Shown here piece after piece: positions 1 through 5,553 of a stretch of DNA of 5,553 nucleotides. The notes below the pieces were generated by a model. The model did not search any database and was not told the DNA's origin. It worked only from the letters and a program-made list of their open reading frames with translations. The number at the start of each line of letters is the position of its first letter. Position 1 is the stretch's first letter. This stretch comes from JBGTKH01 sp041744735 (GTDB lineage: Bacteria; Planctomycetota; Planctomycetia; Pirellulales; Pirellulaceae). Location: positions 1-5,553 of the forward strand of contig JBGTKH010000327.1 of the NCBI GenBank assembly GCA_041744735.1, written 5' to 3'. Made by a program: the position numbers and the translations under genes.

Positions 1-1
1 C

Positions 2-1132
2 GAGAATCCGTTTCGCATGACACAACCCGTCGCCGGCCCGATCTACGATGCCAAGGGCGAACAAATCATCTCGCTGCAAGGCGGCGGTTTTCGCGGCTCC
101 GAGCCGATGCTGTCCATCGGACGCAGCGAAAACAAATGGCGGCGTACACCCGGCGGCTTGGTGCCGATGGGTACGCTGTCGCTTTTGCCGGAGCCGGATG
201 GAGGCCTGACCGCGGTGTCGATCGTGGGACTGTTTCGACTGCAAGGTGATCCGGCGGTTACGCTAAATCTGTCGGCTGCGATTGAAGGCGAAGAACCGAA
301 AATCGATGCCGAGGAAATCGCCAAGGCCAATCCGTTCAAGCCGGCCGGACCCGATGAAGATTGGAGTCCGGCGCCACCTTGGTCGTTCGCATTGAACGTT
401 GATACTGGCGACCTAGCCGTTTACAGCCGCGGGCGAGTTACCGTGTATCGGCTGAACGAAACGGGAGTTTACGAAGAGCGGGCCAGCGCGAAGCTGGAGG
501 TCGATGAAGACCAAGCCGCCGCGATCGCTTACGGCGGCAAGACACTGGCCGTCGCCCTGGACGACGGCAGCATCGTGACGCTGGACGGCGACACGCTGAA
601 GGAGCGCGACGAATTTCATCCGGAAGGCAAGAACCAGCCGCGATTCATCACCGCGTCGCCCGGCGGCCGTTGGTTTGCCGTGTCCTTTCACAACGGCAAG
701 TTGCACCTGTTGGACACCGGCAACAATTCTATGACTCGCGCCGATGTTTCCGGCCAGGGCGATATTTCGGCGGTAGCGTTCAAAGGGCCACACGACATGC
801 TCGTGGCCGATAGCGGTACGCGAGTCAGCCATTACCGCCTAGTCTCGCCGGAGTTGAAGGAGCGTTACGCTCCGCAATTGAGCGTTATGGAACGCGCCTA
901 TTATTGGGTCATCGTTCCGCTGTACACGATTTGCCCCAAACCCGGCGAACTCGACAAGACGATCGAATATATCATGACCGGCCAGGAAACGCGGGCTTCG
1001 CTGATGAGCACCGGCGGCCTCAGCGATGCCCGCGTGCCGCTGCGACCCTGGATGCCCGTGTGGACCAGCCTGGCTTTCATCGTGGTCATGTTGGGGTTAG
1101 GCTGTGTGTACATAAATCGTCAAGAGTTTTAG
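2..1132 (+). CDS. WD40-like propeller protein with C-terminal membrane anchor (5' end outside window)
   Basis: The reading frame is open to the left edge (GAG AAT CCG TTT CGC before the ATG at 17), so the true start probably lies outside the window. Residue numbers below count from that ATG (371 residues visible). About four WD/YVTN-like blades can be seen: residues 122-146 (SFALNVDTGDLAVYSRGRV), 167-196, 208-238 (FITASPGGRWFAVSFHNGKL) and 249-275. After the propeller come a hydrophobic patch (295-306, YYWVIVPLYTIC), a charged stretch, and one clear transmembrane helix (347-364) ending in a short YINRQEF tail. From family knowledge, ABC-2-type permeases often end in a helix followed by a short tail ending in EF or DF. 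I infer that this is the C-terminal part of a planctomycete permease-like protein carrying a propeller. The propeller probably scaffolds protein contacts at the membrane; no enzymatic motif is visible. It could instead be a stand-alone tail-anchored WD40 protein. The next gene lies 141 bases downstream, beyond two hairpins. Confidence 0.75.
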   Translation, partial: ENPFRMTQPVAGPIYDAKGEQIISLQGGGFRGSEPMLSIGRSENKWRRTPGGLVPMGTLSLLPEPDGGLTAVSIVGLFRLQGDPAVTLNLSAAIEGEEPKIDAEEIAKANPFKPAGPDEDWSPAPPWSFALNVDTGDLAVYSRGRVTVYRLNETGVYEERASAKLEVDEDQAAAIAYGGKTLAVALDDGSIVTLDGDTLKERDEFHPEGKNQPRFITASPGGRWFAVSFHNGKLHLLDTGNNSMTRADVSGQGDISAVAFKGPHDMLVADSGTRVSHYRLVSPELKERYAPQLSVMERAYYWVIVPLYTICPKPGELDKTIEYIMTGQETRASLMSTGGLSDARVPLRPWMPVWTSLAFIVVMLGLGCVYINRQEF

Positions 1133-1162
1133 ACTATAGTTGCGGGCGTTTCAAAACCGTAG

Positions 1163-1182
1163 CCGAAGTTGTAAAACTTCGG
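1163..1182. repeat. Perfect hairpin, 8-bp stem with 4-base loop
   Basis: CCGAAGTT (1163-1170), loop GTAA, AACTTCGG (1175-1182). It lies 30 bases after the stop codon of the propeller gene. No T-run follows, so it is not a canonical intrinsic terminator, although it could stabilise or end the upstream transcript. The flanked form (GTAGCCGAAG...) resembles a dispersed palindrome that I recall as common in planctomycete genomes; this is memory, not a search. Confidence 0.75.
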
Positions 1183-1199
1183 AATTCTCACGAATTCTC
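1182..1199. repeat. Short direct repeat GAATTCTC, two copies, period 10
   Basis: GAATTCTC occurs at 1182-1189 and again at 1192-1199, separated by AC. It sits exactly between the two hairpins of this intergenic region, which suggests that the block is one composite repeat element. Two short copies could also arise by chance. Confidence 0.45.
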
Positions 1200-1201
1200 T
1201 G

Positions 1202-1225
1202 GTTCCCAAGCCGGAGCTTGGGAAC
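1202..1225. repeat. Perfect hairpin, 10-bp stem with 4-base loop (REP-like palindrome)
   Basis: GTTCCCAAGC (1202-1211), loop CGGA, GCTTGGGAAC (1216-1225), with no mismatch. GTTCCCAAGC/GCTTGGGAAC palindromes are, to my recollection, widespread dispersed repeats in several phyla including cyanobacteria and planctomycetes. Here the hairpin lies 48 bases before the phosphoesterase start. No T-run follows. It may act as a transcript-end or attenuating structure between the two genes, or be a non-autonomous mobile palindrome. Confidence 0.75.
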
Positions 1226-1260
1226 GAGATCGCTCGATGTGAACGCTCGATGAGAGTGCT

Positions 1261-1266
1261 GAGAGG
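1261..1266 (+). promoter_or_regulatory. Ribosome binding site of the phosphoesterase (GAGAGG)
   Basis: GAGAGG lies 7 bases before the GTG at 1274. An in-frame TAG at 1268-1270 rules out any start further upstream. The next in-frame ATG is residue 35, beyond the essential D-x-H metal motif. Together these fix the GTG start. Confidence 0.65.
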
Positions 1267-1273
1267 TTAGATC

Positions 1274-1987
1274 GTGTCGACCGGCTACTTCGTCTCCGAT
1301 TTGCATCTTTTCGCTCGCCGTTCGCGTGCTGAGCGGCACGTCGAGGAGATCTATGCGGCGGCGGCGGGAGCGAAGATGTTTGTGCTGGGCGGGGACATCT
1401 TCGACTTCCGCTGGACGACGTTGAAATCGGTCGAAGCGACGGTCGACGCGGCTATTGGCTGGCTCGATGAGCTCGTCACGCCGCATCCCGAGTGCGAATT
1501 CCATTTCGTGCTGGGTAACCACGACTCGCATGCCCCGTTTGTCGAACGGTTGCAAGAGCTGTCGGATGGCTTGCCGAATCTACAGTGGCACCGTTACTAC
1601 ATGAGGAGCGGCAGCAATCTCTTTTTGCACGGCGACGTGGCGGACCGGAAGATGAGTCAGCAAACACTCTCCAGAAAGCGTGAGCGCCACGGCCGCGAGC
1701 GGAAACAGAGCGGAGCCGCCAATTTGCTGTACGATCTCGCCGTGCAAGCGCAACTGCACAAGCTGGCGGCGAAAGTCGCGCATCCCAAGCGGCGCGTGGC
1801 CAAACGGATTCTGAATTACTTGCAAGACATCGGACACGGGCCGCACAACGGATTAAAGGACGTGTATTTCGGCCACACGCACGCCGCCCTGTCCAACTAT
1901 CAATTCGGCGGCCTAACATTTCACAACGGCGGCGCCCCGATCAAAGGCCTCGAATTTCGCATCGTCCCAACAAGTCAAAAACATTAA
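1274..1987 (+). CDS. Calcineurin-like metallophosphoesterase (LpxH-like class)
   Basis: This 237-residue soluble protein carries the complete metallophosphoesterase motif series: D9-x-H11 in SDLHL, GGD41-x-x-D44, GN82H83D84, H119GD121, and GH201TH203 near the C-terminus. These residues normally hold two metal ions (often Mn/Fe) that activate water to hydrolyse a phosphoester or pyrophosphate. Length and motif order resemble the UDP-2,3-diacylglucosamine diphosphatase (LpxH/YbbF) class, but LpxH usually has GNRD where this has GNHD, so I do not assign that substrate. Residues 125-175 form a basic helical insertion (RKRERHGRERK) that could contact acidic lipid surfaces or nucleic acid. GTG is the start, supported by an upstream in-frame stop and GAGAGG spacing. 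No signal peptide or membrane helix is seen. The next gene encodes a CDP-alcohol phosphatidyltransferase, so a lipid or headgroup substrate is a reasonable guess. Confidence 0.9.
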   Translation: MSTGYFVSDLHLFARRSRAERHVEEIYAAAAGAKMFVLGGDIFDFRWTTLKSVEATVDAAIGWLDELVTPHPECEFHFVLGNHDSHAPFVERLQELSDGLPNLQWHRYYMRSGSNLFLHGDVADRKMSQQTLSRKRERHGRERKQSGAANLLYDLAVQAQLHKLAAKVAHPKRRVAKRILNYLQDIGHGPHNGLKDVYFGHTHAALSNYQFGGLTFHNGGAPIKGLEFRIVPTSQKH

Positions 1988-2001
1988 CTTCTCCCTCCCT
2001 T

Positions 2002-2065
2002 ATCATTTTGCCCTCCATGATTTTGCAAACCTTTGTCTCAGCAAAATCATGGAGGGCAAAATCAT
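2002..2065. repeat. Long near-perfect inverted repeat built from four copies of a 10-mer
   Basis: The arms 2002-2026 and 2041-2065 are reverse complements over 25 bases with one mismatch (C2004 opposite C2063); the inner 22 bp (2005-2026 with 2041-2062) are perfect, around a 14-base loop. Each arm itself holds two direct copies of GCAAAATCAT (or its complement ATGATTTTGC) at period 15: 2002-2011 (one mismatch), 2017-2026, 2041-2050 and 2056-2065, with CCTCC/GGAGG between the copies of a pair. In RNA this would form a very stable hairpin just after the phosphoesterase stop and before the transferase start. No T-run follows, so a simple terminator is not indicated. A mobile palindromic element or a protein-binding dyad fits better. 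Confidence 0.85.
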
Positions 2066-2080
2066 CAGAGCAACGAGCGC

Positions 2081-2710
2081 ATGCCGACACAAGCGCCGGA
2101 CAACATCGAAGCCAAGGCCGACTGCTACTCCGCCCAAGAGCGCGGGGCGATGGAATGGACGCAGCGGCTGCGCGGCCGGTGGCTGGGACCGCTGTTGAGC
2201 TTGTTGGCCAGTGTCGGCGTGACGGCGAATCACGTCACCGGGCTGTCGCTGCTCTGCGGCTTGGCTTTCTGCCCGCTGTACTTCTGGTGGCCGCCGGCCG
2301 CGTTTGTGATGCTCGCGCTACACGTGCTCTTAGACGGACTTGACGGACCGCTGGCTCGGCACACGGGCACCGCGTCGCGCAAAGGGTCGCTCACCGACTC
2401 GACCGCCGATCAAACGGTTATCGCCGCCACCACGATCACGTTGATGGCCACTCCCGATCCCGTGATCGGCATTCTGCCGGGCGGCGTGTACATCTTTCTC
2501 TACACGCTGGTCGTGGCCTTCGCGATGGTTCGCAACGCGCTGGGCATCCCCTATTCCTGGCTCGTCCGCCCGCGGTTCTACGTCTACGGCTGGCTGCTGG
2601 TCGAAACCTACCTCTGGCCGCACACGATCGACTACGTGCTGTGGCTGTTCAACGCGCTGCTGGCCTACAAAATGGCCACCGGTTTCTTCAAGATTCGTAA
2701 CAAGATGTGA
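2081..2710 (+). CDS. CDP-alcohol phosphatidyltransferase, integral membrane
   Basis: This 209-residue protein has the full family signature D-x2-D-G-x2-A-R-x8-G-x3-D-x3-D: D85, D88, G89, A92, R93, G102, D106 and D110. These aspartates bind divalent metal and the CDP group, and the enzyme joins a CDP-activated lipid (typically CDP-diacylglycerol) to an alcohol at the cytoplasmic membrane with release of CMP. Hydrophobic segments are visible around residues 52-70, 73-86, 112-123, 129-150, 166-180 and 184-198, consistent with the usual six-helix fold. The lead-in TANHVTGLSLL matches the common 'T-P-N-x-x-T' entry to helix 1. The alcohol acceptor (glycerol-3-phosphate, inositol, serine or another) cannot be read from the sequence. 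I chose the ATG at 2081; an in-frame TTG at 2033 would place coding sequence inside the right arm of the inverted repeat. The ribosome site before 2081 is weak. The gene is convergent with the protease-nuclease gene, 45 bases apart. Confidence 0.88.
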   Translation: MPTQAPDNIEAKADCYSAQERGAMEWTQRLRGRWLGPLLSLLASVGVTANHVTGLSLLCGLAFCPLYFWWPPAAFVMLALHVLLDGLDGPLARHTGTASRKGSLTDSTADQTVIAATTITLMATPDPVIGILPGGVYIFLYTLVVAFAMVRNALGIPYSWLVRPRFYVYGWLLVETYLWPHTIDYVLWLFNALLAYKMATGFFKIRNKM

Positions 2711-2755
2711 CCTTCAAGTTGACGATTGAGGCCACACAAGTTTCAGACAACGTCC

Positions 2756-4846
2756 TCATCGCAGTTTGATATCGTCAAGCGAGGTTATTTGTCTGCGTCT
2801 ACTTTCCGTCGGGACGAGCGCCAAGGGGTCAGCATTGTGAAGCAATTGATCGAACTCGACGCGGCTACGCTGGCTTATCTCCGACAAGCGGACCTGATGT
2901 TCCTTAAACTTGCCGGCTTTGAAGCGTCCTTCCCAGCCGTACTCGTCAATCGCGTCCGTCTGATCAAGCAGAAAGCCGTAGGCACGGAGCTTGGGGTTTT
3001 GATTCACCGTCTCAACGGCAACAATTACTTTCCAGAACACGATGGGAACTTGAACCTCGATGCCCGATCCGAAATCTCGCTCGGGATCATCGGGATCGAG
3101 CACTGGGCCGGCGAACAGGATGAGCCGCTTCCCGACGAACTCGGCCTGTTTGGCGATGTGGTTCTCCAACCCACCCCAAAGGCCCTTGTAGCCGAAAGCA
3201 TCGCGATTGAAGCCCTCGTGTTGAGGCGTGCAGTTAGTCCAGTGAAAGCTATCGGAGTTGCCAAACTCTTCTTCTTGCATCGTTTCGCCCCACGCCACGT
3301 CATCACGGCGCACGATGTGTCCCCGATCGAACTTCGCCGCGGGTTCGTAAAACTCCAAGTCCTCGATTTGCGAAGCGATGAGAATTCGTGGGTCGGGCTT
3401 CCATGTGTCCGAACCAAATTCCTTTCGAGCTCGCCAGCGTTTGTTGTCGTCGTAATCGGCATTTGCCGCTGCCCACATAACCAATCTGCGCTGCTTATGC
3501 ATGACCAGCGAATAATGATGGTAATCGAGGACTTTTACTTTGTTGCCATCCTTGAGCACTTCGTTTGCGGCGGCGGTTGGTGCCGGCACGTCGAATCCTT
3601 CCAAAAACGTTGATTCGAATCCCGGCCGATTCTCGTAATCACTATCAAACTTCAGCTTCTTTTCGATTCCAACCAGCAATTGGGGTTCAGCCGGCGCCGG
3701 TTGCGCGATCTCACCAATAGCTGCTTTGCCGAGGTAAAAATTCGCCGTCCCATTAATCACAATGTTCATGACACTCTCATTTCTTTCGGGGAGCGGAGCC
3801 TCGACGCGTCGTGGAGGCGTTGTTGCCTCGATGCCCAACTCGGTGACTTCGGAGAGGATCGCGTTAAGGATTGCTTGCTTCCGAGCATCCGCCAGCTTGG
3901 CTTGTTTCAAGTGAGCGAAGACTTTGCTGACGCGCGCCCCTTCATTCGCCACCCAATCAATTTCGCTGTCGGGCATCCCCTGATGCCACACAGCACCTGT
4001 CTTGGTTACGATCTCGCCATTTACCGTGCGGGGAACACCGCTGTGATGAACGGCCACGAGTTCCCAATCGTAATTGAAGGCGGGCGACCCCGACGAACCT
4101 TCCAACGTGTCGGTTGAATACGTCAAGAATAAGTCGCCGTCCTGCGGCTCCAGCAATAGCTTGTTTTGCCGCACGCCCCAATGCTTATGCCGTCCGTCGG
4201 GATGTTGAATGATGCTAATGGGGTGACCAACCAGGATCTTCCCTTGGGCCGGGATCAGTTTCACGCGCCCGAAGTTCGCCAAGGAACCAGAGCCGACCGC
4301 GGGTGTGTTATGAATGCCGACAATCGCGATATCAAGCGCCGCGTCGCTGAGGAAGAATGAGTCGGGATCGAGTTCAAAGGCCACTCCAGCGTCTAACAAA
4401 CCGGAATCGTTTCTCTCATATCCGAACTGGGCACCGCAGCCGATCGCGTCCGCTCGCTCGGCAAAGACATGCCAGTTTGTCAAAAGCAGCTCCGCACCCA
4501 CGACAAAACCCGTCGCGAATCCATCTCCAACACGGTTCCTTTCCAAGAGATCGACAATGCGAGCAACAGGGCGGCCCGCCGTCTTGGCCTCTGCCGTCGG
4601 CGGCGTATCATCCAGGTCGGTTGTATCGCCAACAATTCGTTCGAAACCAACCCGACCTCGTACCGCACGTTTGAGTGTTTCGCGCGCAACAAACAGAGCC
4701 GCGCGCTGCGGGCTAGTCGCCTCCATCGGGCCGCCGCGAGCCAATCGTCTGGCTGTACTGGCGACTTCCGCAGCGTTCCCACGCCATCGATCTGCTGCAT
4801 CTTGCAGCACTTTCAGTTTGCGATTCGATCGCTCCCGGTGGTTCAT
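2756..4846 (-). CDS. Trypsin-like serine protease fused to DNA/RNA non-specific endonuclease
   Basis: This 696-residue protein has two catalytic domains. Residues 1-95 are charged and largely helical. Residues 105-300 are a trypsin-like (Trypsin_2/V8-like) protease with an apparent triad: H126 in TNWHVF, D172 in LDIAIVGI, and S252 in YSTDTLEGSSGSP. Residues 300-345 are helical, and a linker (345-395) follows. Residues 396-665 are an EndoG/Serratia-type nuclease: LDYHHYSLVMHKQRRLV lead-in, D507-R508-G509-H510 (H510 the expected general base), then N538-x-x-P541-Q542-x4-N547 (N547 the expected Mg ligand) and E561 in GGLENH. Such nucleases cut both DNA and RNA. There is no signal peptide or transmembrane helix, so the protein is probably cytoplasmic and would need restraint. 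I infer that proteolysis, by itself or of a partner, controls nuclease release; a role in phage defence or programmed death is a hypothesis. The ATG at 4846 is preceded by AAAGGGG at 7-base spacing, and an in-frame TAA (4861-4859) bounds the gene. Its C-terminal two thirds are less G+C-rich than the neighbouring transferase gene. Confidence 0.9.
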   Translation of the reverse strand: MNHRERSNRKLKVLQDAADRWRGNAAEVASTARRLARGGPMEATSPQRAALFVARETLKRAVRGRVGFERIVGDTTDLDDTPPTAEAKTAGRPVARIVDLLERNRVGDGFATGFVVGAELLLTNWHVFAERADAIGCGAQFGYERNDSGLLDAGVAFELDPDSFFLSDAALDIAIVGIHNTPAVGSGSLANFGRVKLIPAQGKILVGHPISIIQHPDGRHKHWGVRQNKLLLEPQDGDLFLTYSTDTLEGSSGSPAFNYDWELVAVHHSGVPRTVNGEIVTKTGAVWHQGMPDSEIDWVANEGARVSKVFAHLKQAKLADARKQAILNAILSEVTELGIEATTPPRRVEAPLPERNESVMNIVINGTANFYLGKAAIGEIAQPAPAEPQLLVGIEKKLKFDSDYENRPGFESTFLEGFDVPAPTAAANEVLKDGNKVKVLDYHHYSLVMHKQRRLVMWAAANADYDDNKRWRARKEFGSDTWKPDPRILIASQIEDLEFYEPAAKFDRGHIVRRDDVAWGETMQEEEFGNSDSFHWTNCTPQHEGFNRDAFGYKGLWGGLENHIAKQAEFVGKRLILFAGPVLDPDDPERDFGSGIEVQVPIVFWKVIVAVETVNQNPKLRAYGFLLDQTDAIDEYGWEGRFKAGKFKEHQVRLSEISQRSRVEFDQLLHNADPLALVPTESRRRQITSLDDIKLR

Positions 4847-4853
4847 TTGCAGA

Positions 4854-4860
4854 CCCCTTT
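4854..4860 (-). promoter_or_regulatory. Ribosome binding site of the protease-nuclease gene (AAAGGGG)
   Basis: On the minus strand AAAGGGG precedes the ATG by 7 bases (TCTGCAA). It overlaps the in-frame TAA at 4861-4859, which supports 4846 as the true start. This is a good but not perfect match to AAGGAGG. Confidence 0.55.
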
Positions 4861-4922
4861 AAGCCTTCATACAGAACGTCGCGAATGACTTCAAACCGAC
4901 ATGATATGGCGACAATCAGTTT

Positions 4923-4951
4923 CTAATGTAAACTCATTTCTGGTTCTCCTC
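4923..4951 (-). other. Possible four-codon leader ORF (MSLH) with strong Shine-Dalgarno
   Basis: In the gap between the two minus-strand genes, GAGGAG (4951-4946) is followed after 8 bases by ATG AGT TTA CAT TAG (4937-4923). The ribosome site is better than that of the nuclease gene, yet the ORF has only four codons. It is not in frame with the nuclease start and ends 76 bases before it. It could be a short regulatory leader, or chance in a 121-base gap. The rest of the gap shows no strong hairpin or convincing promoter. Confidence 0.2.
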
Positions 4952-4967
4952 GCACAATTGGTACCGT

Positions 4968-5553
4968 TCATTTCATCCCGGGCTCTTCCGCCTCTTGCGC
5001 CTGGGTATCCGCAATGGCGATGCCAAAGAACGCGCCAACTGCTTCCGCATGCTTCCGGTCGTCGAAGGAGCAATACAGCCTCGGTGGCTGCACCGCACCC
5101 GCCTCGTTTCTTTTGGCGGCCCAATGGTGATCGAAGAGCCAGTAGGCATTGCCGTCGACCATGAGAACGCAGTGCCCCGGCTTGCCCGAACCTAAAGTCA
5201 GGCTCAGCAGGACCACGTTGTAACGCGAACGGAGTTCCTTGCGGTCAACGTCGAAATTACATTGCTCACCGATTCGCATCCGGCGGCCGTCCTGCAAACG
5301 GACCTTCTGGGCCTCCGCCGCATCCGAATAGTGATAGATGCCGTTCGGAATCTTCGCCTGCGCCTCGGCCACACGCTTGTCTTCGTCATCCAGTTCCTGC
5401 TTCAGCCCCACTACCATCTCCAGCATCTCGGCTTTCTCGGCTCTCTGAAGTGTGTGAGTACCGTCCACGCGCCGCAGCATAAGAACGTACTTCTCGCCAA
5501 GCGCCATACGTTGTTCCAGGCCCGACCCCGGAATGTCTAACCACACGCCTTTT
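4968..5553 (-). CDS. Hypothetical soluble protein, probably C-terminal part (5' end outside window)
   Basis: I do not recognise this protein. The frame remains open to the right edge (AAA GGC before a GTG at 5546), so the first residues visible (KGVWLDIPGSGLEQRM) are probably internal; 192 residues follow from that GTG. Counting from it, residues 15-36 (LGEKYVLMLRRVDGTHTLQR) read like the closing beta strands of a small domain. Residues 36-65 are a charged helix, possibly coiled coil. Residues 80-93 (QKVRLQDGRRMRIG) and 108-140 form alternating strands, including GKPGHCVLMVDGNAYWLFDHHW. The tail (180-192) is acidic and probably disordered. No catalytic motif, signal peptide or membrane helix is evident in the visible part. 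It lies upstream of the protease-nuclease gene on the same strand with a 121-base gap, which makes co-transcription possible but not demonstrated. Confidence 0.6.
   Translation of the reverse strand, partial: KGVWLDIPGSGLEQRMALGEKYVLMLRRVDGTHTLQRAEKAEMLEMVVGLKQELDDEDKRVAEAQAKIPNGIYHYSDAAEAQKVRLQDGRRMRIGEQCNFDVDRKELRSRYNVVLLSLTLGSGKPGHCVLMVDGNAYWLFDHHWAAKRNEAGAVQPPRLYCSFDDRKHAEAVGAFFGIAIADTQAQEAEEPGMK

Noticed and set aside
904..1242. 112-codon plus-strand frame overlapping the end of the propeller gene
   Set aside because: It overlaps the transmembrane tail of a supported gene in another frame and runs through the hairpin repeats; no domain is visible.
2002..2065. CRISPR-like array
   Set aside because: The repeats are only 10 bases with 5-base spacers, in two pairs of opposite orientation. 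This is a dyad, not an array.
2033..2080. TTG start giving a 225-residue transferase
   Set aside because: It would translate the right arm of the inverted repeat (SQQNHGGQNHQSN), which looks like repeat sequence rather than protein. The ATG at 2081 gives a normal family length.
2723..2761. Bulged stem (CGATTGAGG with CCTCATCG) as a bidirectional terminator between convergent genes
   Set aside because: Only 8 base pairs with a bulge, a 22-base loop and no T-run; one arm lies in the nuclease coding end. It is too weak to call.
2726..3613. 295-codon plus-strand reading frame opposite the nuclease domain
   Set aside because: It runs antisense to conserved catalytic motifs (DRGH, N547, E561), its translation shows no recognisable domain, and no good ribosome site was seen. 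It is a shadow of the minus-strand gene.
4314..4888. Overlapping plus-strand frames opposite the protease N-terminus
   Set aside because: The products are low-complexity, rich in Ser, Arg and Pro, and lie opposite a well-supported protease domain in G+C-rich sequence, where spurious frames are expected.
4903..4932. Minus-strand TTTACA ... TATCAT as a sigma70-type promoter for the nuclease gene
   Set aside because: Each box matches 5 of 6 consensus bases but the spacer is 20 bases, outside the usual range, and planctomycete promoter rules are not well defined.

Overview
The window looks like a piece of a planctomycete chromosome (Planctomycetota, probably Pirellulales-like). The reasons are indirect: a G+C-rich gene set, a WD40-like propeller joined to a C-terminal membrane anchor of the kind seen in planctomycete ABC-type permease proteins, and intergenic palindromes (a GTAGCCGAAG/CTTCGG-type hairpin and GCAAAATCAT repeats) that I associate from memory with planctomycete genomes. 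No rRNA, tRNA, CRISPR array, transposase or integrase is visible.

Layout. Left half, plus strand: (1) the C-terminal part of a propeller/membrane protein, open at the left edge and ending at 1132; (2) a 141-base gap with two perfect hairpins; (3) a calcineurin-like metallophosphoesterase at 1274-1987 with a full metal-binding motif set; (4) a 93-base gap filled by an elaborate dyad made of four copies of one 10-mer; (5) an integral-membrane CDP-alcohol phosphatidyltransferase ending at 2710. Right half, minus strand: (6) a 696-residue trypsin-like protease fused to a DNA/RNA non-specific (EndoG/Serratia-type) nuclease, 4846-2756, convergent with gene 5; (7) a 121-base gap with the nuclease gene's upstream region; (8) a soluble protein of unknown function entering from the right edge and ending at 4968.

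How they may work together. The phosphoesterase and the CDP-alcohol transferase are consecutive and co-oriented, and both belong to families that act on lipid or phospho-headgroup substrates, so a shared envelope-lipid role is plausible but unproven. The protease-nuclease fusion is the most interesting gene. Both active sites look intact, there is no export signal, and its G+C is lower in hand-counted samples than in the neighbouring transferase gene. This fits a cytoplasmic, normally restrained DNA/RNA-degrading effector (defence or programmed death), perhaps acquired by transfer. No partner gene such as a sensor ATPase, cyclase or immunity protein is visible within the window.
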